From NCBI GenBank assembly GCA_017409265.1, contig JAFQSY010000073.1:1-64000 (forward strand): 64,000 bases of DNA. Direction: 5' to 3'. How positions within the stretch are numbered: position 1 is the stretch's first letter; every line of letters begins with the position of its first letter. This document shows, piece by piece, positions 51,340 through 60,400 of this stretch. The position numbers and the translations under genes were made by a program. The notes under the pieces were generated by a model. It made no database searches, was not told where the DNA came from, and saw nothing but the letters and a program-made list of their open reading frames with translations. Origin of the DNA: Clostridia bacterium (lineage in GTDB: Bacteria; Bacillota; Clostridia; Oscillospirales; Acutalibacteraceae).

Positions 51340-52809
51340 ATGGATATTACATCTAAAACACGTACGGGTACCAACGCGGTAAAATTGACTGCGGCTAAGG
51401 TGATTACTTTGGCAATAGGTATGATTTCTTCGATGCTTCTTTCGCGATTCCGCACCCTTACAGAATATGGAACATATTCTCAACTGCTTATGGTGATAAA
51501 CCTTGCAAGTTCATTGTTTATGCTTGGATTGCCGAATTGCATCAACTATTTTTTGGGAAAAGCCAAATCTGATGAAGAAAGATCACAGTTCCTTTCTGTA
51601 TACTATACGCTCAGTACAATTCTTAGTGTGATCGTGGGCTTGATTTTGGTTTTGGCAACACCGTTGCTTGAAATGTATTTTAAGAATAGTTTGATTAAGA
51701 ATTTTTGGTACTTTTTATCCGTATATCCATGGACACGGGTTGTTATGTCAAGCACAGAGAATCTGCTTATAGCATACAACAAGAATAATATGCTTATGCT
51801 CTACAAGTTCCTTAACAGTGCAGCCTTGCTTGGAGCGATTTTGATTGTTCAGCTTTTAAATGGAACATTTAATCAATACATGGTTTTATTCCTTGCTGTC
51901 GAAGCTGTTTTTTCTGTATGGACATATGTTTTTGCAAAGAAAAATGCTTTGAGTTTCAAGCCTTCTCTAAACATCGAACTTGTTAAAACCATTTTTGTTT
52001 TTTCTGTTCCTATAGGACTTGCTTCGATGATTGGAACTATAAACATTGAACTTGATAAATTAGTTATTACATCTTTTTTTTCAACTGAAGATCTTGCATT
52101 ATTTGCAAATGCATCAAGAGAACTGCCTGTCACGATTATCTCAACTTCGCTTACTGCTGTTTTGATGCCTCAGGTGGTAAAACTTTTGCACAATGACCAA
52201 AAGAAAGAGGCGGTTGAACTGTGGAACAGCGCAACTACAATTTCTTTTGCTATTATTTGTTTTGTTTCTATGGCGTGTCTTGTTTTTGCTCCGGAAGTGA
52301 TAACTGTTCTTTATTCAGAAAAATATATTCCTGGTGTTGATGTTTTTAGAGTTTACAGCTTAGTACTTCTTTGCAGGTGCACATATTTTGGAATGCTGTT
52401 GAATGCTACAGGAAAAACAAGGTTTATTCTTTATAGTTCAATAGGTACATTGGTGTTAAATATGATTCTGAACTATACTTGCTATCGTTTGTTTGGATTT
52501 GTTGGTCCGGCGATTGCAACGCTTGCGGCAACAGCTACAATGCAATTGATCCAACTTGTTTATACGTCAAAGGTTGTTTCTGTTCCATTTTCAAAGATTT
52601 TTCCGTGGAAAAATTGTGGTGCATATTTGATTGTTAACGCTTTTTCAGCATTGCTGATATATGTAATAAAGTTAGTTGTTTTAAATCATGTACAAATAAA
52701 CAATGTTGTGCTGGCAATAGCTTTGGGAATCTTGTGGGCAGCTGCTTATGCGTCTATAATCATAAGAAAAATTAAAAAGCAGTGGCTTGTTTTGAATGCA
52801 GAACGATAG
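51340..52809 (+). CDS. Polysaccharide flippase (Wzx-like, MATE/MVF superfamily)
   Basis: 489 aa with 12-14 membrane helices. The N-terminus NAVKLTAAKVITLAIGMISSMLLSRF, TEYGTYSQLLMVINL and GLPNCINYFLG, and the middle FSVPIGLASMIGTINIELDKLVI, are typical of Polysacc_synt/Wzx exporters. It moves the undecaprenyl-linked repeat unit outward for the Wzy-like polymerase at 36797. It is the expected missing member of the locus and lies beyond the mobile element, indicating that the element separated it from its partners or used this place between operons. Confidence 0.9.
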   Translation: MDITSKTRTGTNAVKLTAAKVITLAIGMISSMLLSRFRTLTEYGTYSQLLMVINLASSLFMLGLPNCINYFLGKAKSDEERSQFLSVYYTLSTILSVIVGLILVLATPLLEMYFKNSLIKNFWYFLSVYPWTRVVMSSTENLLIAYNKNNMLMLYKFLNSAALLGAILIVQLLNGTFNQYMVLFLAVEAVFSVWTYVFAKKNALSFKPSLNIELVKTIFVFSVPIGLASMIGTINIELDKLVITSFFSTEDLALFANASRELPVTIISTSLTAVLMPQVVKLLHNDQKKEAVELWNSATTISFAIICFVSMACLVFAPEVITVLYSEKYIPGVDVFRVYSLVLLCRCTYFGMLLNATGKTRFILYSSIGTLVLNMILNYTCYRLFGFVGPAIATLAATATMQLIQLVYTSKVVSVPFSKIFPWKNCGAYLIVNAFSALLIYVIKLVVLNHVQINNVVLAIALGILWAAAYASIIIRKIKKQWLVLNAER

Positions 52810-52912
52810 TTTAATCTGCTAAGCTTCAAGCTGTTTTAGTTAGATATATAATAAATCTATAATTTCGAAGATTTGCTGAAATTAACAACATTAAATCAAG
52901 CTACAAAAGTTT

Positions 52913-52947
52913 AAAGCGTGCGGATTTTGCTCCGTGCGCTTTTTTTG
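52913..52947 (+). terminator. Terminator after the flippase gene
   Basis: AAAGCGTGCGGA and TCCGTGCGCTTT (two G-U pairs) followed by TTTTT. Confidence 0.8.
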
Positions 52948-52964
52948 CCTTACACTTATCGCAG

Positions 52965-52993
52965 TTGACGGAGAATTCTGCGTGTGATAAAAT
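52965..52993 (+). promoter_or_regulatory. Vegetative promoter for the beta-helix protein
   Basis: TTGACG, 17 bases, TAAAAT, about 30 bp before the ribosome binding site AAGGAG of the gene at 53029. Confidence 0.72.
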
Positions 52994-53028
52994 ATAGCTT
53001 ATCAATCACTTGTTAAGGAGCGGTGAAA

Positions 53029-54651
53029 ATGAAAACGTCAAAAAGAATGTTGTGCTTCCTGATTGTATTTTCTCTGGTATTTGCAAGCGTGGGATTTTTT
53101 GCTTATGCCGAGGAAGGAGAGAAGAATTACTATTACCTCGATTCCGTCAGCGGTGACGATGCCAACAGCGGCACGGATATCAACAGCCCAGTTAAAACCA
53201 TCGCGGGTCTCAAGAATCTTGATATTAAAGCAGGCACGCACTTCCTTTTCAAAAACGGCGGTGAATACGAGTGCGCCGTAACGCTTACCTGCAACGGCAC
53301 AAAGGATAACCCTATTGTAATCTCTTCCTACGGTGAGGGCGATAAAGCGCTCCTCTGGACGAATGAAAGAACTGACGTTTTCCGTCTTTTCGACTGTTCG
53401 TATATCACCGTGTCTGACGTTCATATAAAAGCTCCCAACGGCGGCGGTATATGGATTGATACCTACACTCAGACCTCGGAAGGCATAATAATCGAAGACG
53501 TTCTTTTCACCGATATGCAGAACTACAAGGTTCACTCCCGTGACGATTTTTCAAACGGGGCGGCTGCGGCGAGAGCGGCGGTTATTGTGAAAGGTCTGCC
53601 TGCAAAATCAAGATATGCCGTAAACAACCTTACCATAAGGAACTGCGAGGTTGATAACTGCGCAAACGGCTTTATTATATGGGGCTCGTGGAACGAACAG
53701 CAGGCTCCCTGGTGCGAGGAAGACGAGATTGACCCCGTATTTAACGAAGGTCTGCTTATAGAGGGCTGCTACCTTCACGATATGGATGCGGAAGCGGTTC
53801 TCGTAGGAATGTGCAAGGGCGCTCTGGTTACAAATTGCCGTGCAATCAACTGCTGTCAGGGCGGTGCGGAACTCCTGGAAGATGGCAGAGTTGAATATTT
53901 CACAGCCGCAATGTGGTTCTGGGGCAGCGAAAGCAGCACCATTCAGTATTGCGAAATCGCAGGGCAGAAAAATATCGGCGACGGTATGGCGATTGACTTT
54001 GACTCCCATTCCAACAACTGCACCTATCAGTATATCTATTCTCACGATAACGTCCGCTTTATGTGCAACTGCCCGAATTACAGCGGTCAGTACGGCAACA
54101 CCGTGCGTTACTGCCTTTCGGTGAACGATAACAAGGGTCGTTCCACAACTGCGGTAGGTGCCTGCGGAGAGCATAATTTCAGCTTTTATAACAATACTGT
54201 AATAAACTGCGGCGAGTTCCAGTTTAAAAATCTTTATGATGCCTATATTGCAAACAACATAATTGCCCCTGCTGACGGCGGAACCTTTGCCTATGATATG
54301 GATGAATCAAGAGGTAACGTGTTCGAGAATAACTGCTATTATAAAGTTATGACTCCTCTTGTTGATATCGGCGCAATGAATACCGTGCCGGGCTTTGCGG
54401 GTGACGATTACAACGACGCAAACAGCTTTATCCTCAGCGCTGAATCTCCTCTCATCGGTGCAGGCGCTCCCGTCAAAGGGGTAGAAAAGGACTTTTACGG
54501 TAACCCGATTACAAGCAACAACATCGGTTGCTACGGCGGAACGGGTGCTGACGTTGAGTATGATGGCGAAAATATAATCGTAAAAATCATCCGTACCGTT
54601 TTAGATATTATTGAAACCGTTATTCACGAAATCTCGGTTATATTCGATTGA
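53029..54651 (+). CDS. Secreted right-handed beta-helix protein
   Basis: 540 aa from ATG 53029 (the GTG at 53023 is too close to AAGGAG). Signal peptide 1-~28 (MLCFLIVFSLVFASVGFFAYAEE). YYLDSVSGDDANSGTDINSPVKTIAGL is the DUF1565-type start of many beta-helix proteins; residues ~95-440 are parallel beta-helix coils (SYITVSDVHIKA, GIIIEDVLFTDM, NLTIRNCEVDNCANGFIIWG, GLLIEGCYLHDMDAEAV, FSFYNNTVINCGEF). The C-terminus is an amphipathic hydrophobic tail (IVKIIRTVLDIIETVIHEISVIF). Such proteins are polysaccharide lyases, hydrolases or epimerases; I cannot place catalytic residues. Proximity to the flippase suggests the locus polymer as a possible substrate. Confidence 0.85.
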   Translation: MKTSKRMLCFLIVFSLVFASVGFFAYAEEGEKNYYYLDSVSGDDANSGTDINSPVKTIAGLKNLDIKAGTHFLFKNGGEYECAVTLTCNGTKDNPIVISSYGEGDKALLWTNERTDVFRLFDCSYITVSDVHIKAPNGGGIWIDTYTQTSEGIIIEDVLFTDMQNYKVHSRDDFSNGAAAARAAVIVKGLPAKSRYAVNNLTIRNCEVDNCANGFIIWGSWNEQQAPWCEEDEIDPVFNEGLLIEGCYLHDMDAEAVLVGMCKGALVTNCRAINCCQGGAELLEDGRVEYFTAAMWFWGSESSTIQYCEIAGQKNIGDGMAIDFDSHSNNCTYQYIYSHDNVRFMCNCPNYSGQYGNTVRYCLSVNDNKGRSTTAVGACGEHNFSFYNNTVINCGEFQFKNLYDAYIANNIIAPADGGTFAYDMDESRGNVFENNCYYKVMTPLVDIGAMNTVPGFAGDDYNDANSFILSAESPLIGAGAPVKGVEKDFYGNPITSNNIGCYGGTGADVEYDGENIIVKIIRTVLDIIETVIHEISVIFD

Positions 54652-54668
54652 ACACTATATTGAAACTG

Positions 54669-54701
54669 AGCGTACAGAGTAAAATCTGTACGCTGTTTTT
54701 T
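54669..54701 (+). terminator. Terminator after the beta-helix gene
   Basis: AGCGTACAGA, GTAAAA loop, TCTGTACGCT, then GTTTTTTAATTTT. Confidence 0.87.
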
Positions 54702-54810
54702 AATTTTAAGAAAAAATAAAAAACTATTGATAAGCCATAAAATATTGTATAGGATATAAGAGCGGAGAGAACACTTGTTCGCTCTGCTTTAATTTTTATG
54801 GAGGTATTTA

Positions 54811-55776
54811 ATGACAAGTGAAGAATTCAGAACAAATCCAATGTTCCTGAGAAATCAATTTAAAGGAGACGGAGTTTTTGAAATTCCGAAAATTGAAAAG
54901 GAGGAAATAGAACTTGAAAACATTGAGTTAATTGGGTATGATAAGCTTAATGAAAATGAAACTGATAAAATTGTTCATTTCTTTTTGGATGATTACAAGT
55001 TTGAAGCAATATGGAATGACCCTGAGCCAAGGATTGAAAAGTTAAAAAAATATAGAGCTGTTCTTGCACCAAACTATAGCATTTATACGGAAATGCCGCT
55101 ATCTTTAAAGGTGTATAATACTTTCAGAAGCCGTTGGTGCGGTGCATACTTACAAGCTAAAGGAATTAAGGTTATACCAACTGTTGCATGGGGAGAGCCA
55201 AATACATTTTGGTTTTGTTTTGACGGCATTGCACAAGGAAGTGTGGTTGCTGTTTCAACCTTGGGCGTAAGGAAAGAAAAATCACTGTTCATGCAAGGCT
55301 ATAACGAAATGATAAGAAAAGTTAAACCAAAGGCTGTTATTTGCTACGGTGAACCGTTTGAAGAAATGCAAGGCAAAATCATACCTATTGATTATTCTAA
55401 AACTAACAACCTAAACAGTAAAAGCGTAAGTGGTGACAGAATATACATAAAGAAAACTACGGGGTATGGTTTTTTGTTTAATGAAAAGGGTATGGGGAGC
55501 GCTACTTCAAATCGAAAGACGTGGGCAAATCCAACAGCATTAAAAGATCATTTTGACCGTCATGCCAAAGATTTTTCCATAACAGATGAGGCAGAATATG
55601 CAAGGCAAGCCCATCAACACTATTTAAATCGTGATAAACATCAGGTTAAAGTAGATGAAAATGATGTTGTAAGAATATATGACGATCAAACAAACACTTT
55701 TGGCGTGTATAATTCAAATGGTGAAACAATAACTTTTTTCAAACCAAGCCATGGTCAAAGATATTTTGACAGTTAA
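54811..55776 (+). CDS. DUF4417 protein with toxin-like C-terminal domain
   Basis: 321 aa, ATG behind ATGGAGGTATTTA. Residues ~10-200 match DUF4417 (FLRNQFKGDGVFEIP at the start, LAPNYSIYTEMPLSLKVYNTFRSRWCGAYLQAKGIKVIPTVAW, FDGIAQGSVVAVSTLGV), a phage/MGE-associated domain. The last ~80 residues are different: LKDHFDRHAKDFSITDEAEYARQAHQHYL, VVRIYDDQTNTFGVYNSNGETITFFKPSHGQRYF. This H-x-x-K/R-H...FGVY...TFFKP pattern resembles small RNase-type tips of polymorphic toxins (BECR-like fold, inferred). The two following genes look like immunity-type genes. A hairpin (AGAGCG/CGCTCT, 54759-54785) with a T run lies between promoter and start and may attenuate transcription. Confidence 0.7.
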   Translation: MTSEEFRTNPMFLRNQFKGDGVFEIPKIEKEEIELENIELIGYDKLNENETDKIVHFFLDDYKFEAIWNDPEPRIEKLKKYRAVLAPNYSIYTEMPLSLKVYNTFRSRWCGAYLQAKGIKVIPTVAWGEPNTFWFCFDGIAQGSVVAVSTLGVRKEKSLFMQGYNEMIRKVKPKAVICYGEPFEEMQGKIIPIDYSKTNNLNSKSVSGDRIYIKKTTGYGFLFNEKGMGSATSNRKTWANPTALKDHFDRHAKDFSITDEAEYARQAHQHYLNRDKHQVKVDENDVVRIYDDQTNTFGVYNSNGETITFFKPSHGQRYFDS

Positions 55777-55806
55777 CCCGGTAAATAATGAAAAGGAGAA
55801 ATTTTT

Positions 55807-56082
55807 ATGAAAAATAATTGTCCCGTATGCGGATATAACAATCTTGAATTTAAGCCATATGATGAACAAGGTAACGCATCCTTTGAGATATGCCCCTGTT
55901 GCGGATTTGAATTCGGTTGTGACGATTTTCCTGATAAGGAGAAATCATTTATAGAATGGCGAAAAAAATGGATTGATAATGGTTGCAATTGGTTTTCAAG
56001 AAATCCTGCACCGAAAGATTGGAATGCCAAAGAACAAATTCGTGTTTTTTATAACGAAAGTATTGATTCATATAAAATCTGA
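55807..56082 (+). CDS. CPCC-type cysteine-rich protein, immunity-like
   Basis: 91 aa, ATG behind AAAAGGAGAAATTTTT. Two zinc-ribbon knuckles, CPVCGYNNLEF and ICPCCGFEFGCDDF, characterise the cysteine-rich CPCC family, often found in toxin-immunity islands. The rest is acidic/aromatic (SFIEWRKKWIDNGCNWF). It follows the toxin-tipped DUF4417 gene by 30 bp. An immunity role is inferred from context only. Confidence 0.7.
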   Translation: MKNNCPVCGYNNLEFKPYDEQGNASFEICPCCGFEFGCDDFPDKEKSFIEWRKKWIDNGCNWFSRNPAPKDWNAKEQIRVFYNESIDSYKI

Positions 56083-56085
56083 TAA

Positions 56086-56241
56086 CGCAAAGAACGTCAT
56101 TATAGTAATCACGGTAATGGCAGCAAACACTCCAACCCACACGACCATAAAATAGATTGGAGTAATAATTATCCTGATTTAGGCTCACCAATAAATTATG
56201 GTAATGATATTCCGGAATTTAAGAAATATGGAGAAGGTTTA
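56086..56241 (+). pseudogene. Orphan C-terminal tip of a polymorphic toxin
   Basis: In the frame that runs into the gene at 56242 the bases read RKERHYSNHGNGSKHSNPHD then HKIDWSNNYPDLGSPINYGNDIPEFKKYGEGL, without a start and directly after a stop at 56083-56085. The HYSNHG...KHSNPHDHKI text is typical of the C-terminal nuclease tips of RHS/polymorphic toxins. It is a fragment left without its delivery domain, followed by a probable immunity gene: the usual toxin graveyard arrangement. Confidence 0.62.
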
Positions 56242-56523
56242 ATGAATAATGAAAATTTTATAGACTTCAGTCTGTTCGAATCTATAGACGATTTTAAATT
56301 CAGTTTGGTGCATGGCAGGGAAATTGTTTTTGAATGGAAAAATGTTGAATACGGAGTATTCCATGAGGGCGAAGGCAAAGAATCCTTCTTTATATGTGAA
56401 GCCAATAAGGATGAACAAGGCAGATACTTTGAAACTGTGGATGAACTTTTGGATTTTAAAATTCAAGGGCAACCGTTAAAGGATTTTATTACACAAGTTA
56501 AAATATGGCATAGAAATCTTTAA
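56242..56523 (+). CDS. Small immunity-like protein
   Basis: 93 aa, ATG behind ATGGAGAAGGTTTA. ENFIDFSLFESIDDFKFSLVHGREIVFEWKNVEYGVFHEG, then an acidic middle and FETVDELLDFKIQGQPLKDFI. Acidic, beta-rich, no signal: similar in style to cognate immunity proteins. It follows the toxin-tip fragment in the same frame, so it is probably the antidote of that lost toxin. Confidence 0.6.
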   Translation: MNNENFIDFSLFESIDDFKFSLVHGREIVFEWKNVEYGVFHEGEGKESFFICEANKDEQGRYFETVDELLDFKIQGQPLKDFITQVKIWHRNL

Positions 56524-56538
56524 TCAGTAGTCATTACG

Positions 56539-56688
56539 GTGGGGGATTTTGGTATATTGAGAGAGTTGTTGAATGACATTCAAAAGATTATTTTAACGCA
56601 AGGTTATTGCACAGTCGACCAAAAGTATTGGATATGTGAAGGATGCTTTAACGACTTCAAAGAAATGTTTGCTTTTACGATTGAATAA
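56539..56688 (+). CDS. Short orphan frame, possibly an immunity remnant
   Basis: ~49 aa from GTG 56539 or 43 aa from TTG 56557: LRELLNDIQKIILTQGYCTV, then DQKYWICEGCFNDFKEMFAF. No strong ribosome binding site is present. Composition fits the graveyard around it. It may be the end of a decayed gene. The rest of 56689-56848 holds a terminator and a small AAGTGCC/GGCACTT stem (56817-56847). Confidence 0.35.
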   Translation: MGDFGILRELLNDIQKIILTQGYCTVDQKYWICEGCFNDFKEMFAFTIE

Positions 56689-56703
56689 ATAATTATTGTA
56701 TTT

Positions 56704-56732
56704 GAGGCTGCTTTATGGCAGCCTCTATTTTT
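56704..56732 (+). terminator. Terminator ending the toxin/immunity island
   Basis: GAGGCTGC, loop, GCAGCCTC, then TATTTTTTT. Confidence 0.85.
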
Positions 56733-56848
56733 TTGCAACAAATTCACTGAAAATGTCTGCAAACCACCCTTTACAGTCTTTTTTTATTTCAACCAACCCA
56801 TATGCACACATAAATTAAGTGCCGAAACATAAGTAAAACAGGCACTTA

Positions 56849-57286
56849 CGGGGTTTTGAAAAAGTTTATGGTGTACCCTTGACATTATCACCTGCCGCCT
56901 GTGATACCATAAGCGGATTCCTGCGTGATACTGCGAGCGTGCCGGAGGATTTTGATATGATTCTTACGGGCGATTTGAGCAGTGTGGGCTCAAAGCTTCT
57001 TTGTGAGCTTATGGTAAAGCAGGAGGGGATAGATATAAGCGGCGTGCACAACGATTGCGGACTTATGATGTATGACCTCAAAAGTCAGAAGGTTAATTCA
57101 GGCGGCTCGGGATGCGGCTGCAGTGCGGCTGTTTTTTGCTCGCATATTCTTGAACGCATTGAAAAAGGCGAGCTGAAAAAGGTGCTTTTTGTGGGTACAG
57201 GTGCGCTTATGTCGGCGGTATCTTCGCTTCAGAAAGAGTCAATTCCTGCCGTAGCTCATGCGGTATGTGTATCGGGGGTGAATTAA
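56849..57286 (+). pseudogene. spoVAD: 5'-truncated stage V sporulation protein AD
   Basis: Only the last ~145 of about 335 residues remain. The frame enters after a stop at 56834-56836 and the first recognisable text is GFEKVYGVPLTLSPAACDTI. The core fits SpoVAD: ILTGDLSSVGSKLLCELM, HNDCGLMMYDLKSQKV, GGSGCGCSAAVFCSHIL and the ending GALMSAVSSLQKESIPAVAHAV. SpoVAD binds dipicolinic acid during spore formation. No start codon with a ribosome binding site lies near the break, so it is unlikely to be expressed as a working protein. The upstream side is toxin-island DNA, so the break is a recombination or insertion scar; the 5' half is not in this window. Confidence 0.8.
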
Positions 57287-57453
57287 TGAATGCGTTACAG
57301 AGTGTATCCTGCGCCGCACAGACGGTAAAAGTGCTTTCATCTGCAGGTAAAATAGTGCGTTTTGCAAATGCTGTTTCAAAAATAGCGGCAGTGTCGGCGG
57401 TTGTTATGTGCATAGCAGGGGCGGCAAGAATTGTGCTTGATTCAAAGCAATAA
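57286..57453 (+). CDS. Small membrane protein of unknown function
   Basis: 55 aa from ATG 57286, overlapping the spoVAD stop (TAATG) with GGGGGTG before it. One hydrophobic segment near the C-terminus (VSKIAAVSAVVMCIAGAARIVL). The coupling to spoVAD suggests it was part of the same operon. No family recognised; it might be a spore-membrane protein or simply a small ORF. Confidence 0.55.
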   Translation: MNALQSVSCAAQTVKVLSSAGKIVRFANAVSKIAAVSAVVMCIAGAARIVLDSKQ

Positions 57454-57470
57454 AATCACGGAGGTTGTTT

Positions 57471-60400
57471 ATGGGCGAAAAAGCTCTGCAGAGAAAAATG
57501 AAATCAATCATGCGTGCTTTCAGGAGTGAGGCTAAGAGAGCGGATAAGAATAAAGCGGCGAGCGAATGGCTCAGGGATAATTTTTATATTCTGGAGCGTG
57601 AAGCAAGGCAGGCGGCAACCGATTGTGAGGGAAATCTGCGTTTAAAAAAAGGCACGGATTCGCTTCCGTGTCTTTTCGGCTTGTGTAAGGAGCTTTGCGA
57701 AAACGGAGTTTTACCCGAAAATGAACGGCTTCTGGAATATTTTTCAAAAAGAGGACTTTCCTTGCCGGAAACACGGTCGCTTTATAATATGTTTCGCTGC
57801 GCTTTGCTTGAATATGCCTGGCGCGGATGCACTATGCGCAACGCTGTGGGTGAAAAGCTGCTCGGGAATGCTGTGAAATCAATAAGGAGGCTTGCTCAGA
57901 CGGATTTTGAAGCCATCATATCCGCAAGCAGCGAGGTTGAAAAAATACTTATGCAGGACCCGTCGGGTATATATCCCTCAATGCAGGCGCAGGACAGAGC
58001 GGCCTACCGAAGAGAGCTTGCTTTGATTGCTCAAAAAGAAAACGTTGATGAAAAAGAGTGCGCGCTCAGGATTCTCGGCAAAGCAAAAGAAGGTAAAACG
58101 GAAAAGCTAAGGCACGTAGGCAGTTATATAATAACAGAAAAAACGCACGGATTAAGAGGCACGGCTATGATTGCCACGGAAACTGTTCTCCCTTTATTGC
58201 TCAGCTCAGGTGCAGCGATACTGTCAGGCAAGTGGTATGCCGTTTTTCTGTGGCTGCCTTTGTGGGAGGTGCTCAGGCCGATTATAAGCTCTCTGTTTAT
58301 GCGTGGAGTATCGGTTAAAAGATTCTTTCGAATCAAAAGTGATGACGCAAGAGTTGAAAATACAGGAGTTCTTATAACGGTTTCAACTCTCCTTACTTCT
58401 GCTCAGGACAGCTCAAAGCTTTTCAGCAAGCTCAATGAAATAAGGCTTGCCAATTCGGGTGAAAACGTAAAAATCTGTTGCCTTGCGGATTATAAAAACG
58501 CATCTTCTCCCGTGAAGCCTGAGGATTCAGCGGCTCTTGCCGCCGCAAAAAGGGAGATTGATTCCCTTAACCAAAAACACTCGGGAGGTTTCTTGCTTGC
58601 GGTAAGACCCCGTGTGTATTCAAAAACGCAGGGAGAATTTTCAGGCAGGGAGCGGAAAAGAGGGGCAATCACTCAGCTTGTTCGGGCGATAAAAGGGGAT
58701 GAAAGCGGATTTCAGACTCTGTGGGGCGATAAGAGAGGGCTTGAAGATATCAGATATCTTTTTGTTCTCGATTCGGATACCAAAACAGTGTTTGACACAG
58801 CCCGTGAGATGGTAAGCGTTGCGATTCATCCGCTCAATACACCCGAAATAAGCGTTAAAAAAGGCAGAGTGGTTAAAGGATATGCCATTTTAGCTCCTAA
58901 GGTATGTAATCAGCTTGCGGAATCTGATTCAACCTCGTTTGAACGTCTGCTTGCAGGGTCGGGCGGAATAAATACTTACGATTCGCTTGCCTGTGAAAAG
59001 TATCAGGATTTGTTCGGCGAAAGCATTTTTTCGGGTAAAGGGCTTATCGACGTTGATGCGTATTATAAGCTACTTGACAACGCTTTCCCAAAAGAGCGAG
59101 TGCTCAGCCATGATATTCTTGAGGGAGGATATCTGCGCACGGGATTTGTTTCCGACTTACAGCTTACGGATGGCTTTCCCTCAAACCAAAGGTCATTTTT
59201 TGCAAGGCACAGCCGCTGGGTAAGGGGCGATTGGCAGAATATACCCTTTATCATAGGCAAGAATTCTCTTAATCTGCTTTCACGCTGGAAGCTTGCTGAT
59301 AACCTGCGCAGGAGTATAACACCCGTTATATCAACAGTTTTGCTTATTACAAGCGTATTCATGCCTGTGAAGCTTGCCTCGCTTACGGTTGCGGTTGCTC
59401 TGCTCAGCGCGGCAGCACCCGAAGCGGTAACGTTTCTGCACTCGCTTACAAGCGGAGGCTTCAGCGTCTTTTCGCGCCTTTATTATTCAAAAACCTTGCC
59501 GTCTGCTCTTCTGGCACTTGTAAGATCGTTTCTCAGCGTCATAATGCTTGTTCAGAATGCATACGTTAGTCTTGATGCCATTGTAAGAGCTTGCTGGAGA
59601 ATGAGTGTTTCAAAGAAAAATCTGCTCGAATGGACAACGGCGGCGCAAAGCGAATCTAAGGGAAACGGCGGTCAGCTTACAAAATGTCTGCCGTCGTTGG
59701 TTGTAGGGATTTTTTTGCTTATCTTCCCGTTGCCTGCCGCTCGTCTGGCGGCGCTGTTTATACTTTCTGATATTCCTTTTGCGTTTTTCAGCGCAGTAAA
59801 GTCAGATTCAGGACAAATCAGGTTAAGTTATGCTCAGAAAGAATCTCTTTTATCATATGCGGCGGCAATGTGGGCCTTTTTTGACGAAAATTGCAACAGG
59901 GAAAACAACTTCCTAATTCCCGATAATATTCAGGAAACCCCCGTAAGAGCGGTGGCAAAAAGGACTTCGCCTACCAATATCGGTATGCTTCTTGTTTGTA
60001 TGCTTGCGGCGAGGGATTTGGGGTATATCACCTCTGCTCAGCTTTATACAAGGCTGAATCTTAGCCTTGCCGCTATTGAAAAACTGCCTAAATACAATGG
60101 AAATCTGTATAATTGGTATTCGACTGAGGATTTAAGTGTGCTTTCGCCTGCCTTTGTTTCAACGGTAGACAGCGGTAATTTTCTCTGCTGCCTTACGGCG
60201 TTAAGGTCGGGGCTCAGTGAATACCGTCACGAATGCAGGGCATTATCGGGTATAGCTGACAGAATTACTGCTTTGATTGATGCAACGGATTTAAAGGCTC
60301 TTTATAATCCTAAAAGGGATTTGTTTTATATAGGCGTTGATTCGGAGGGTAAGCCTTCAGAAAATTACTATGACCTGTTCATGAGTGAAGCGCGTATGAC

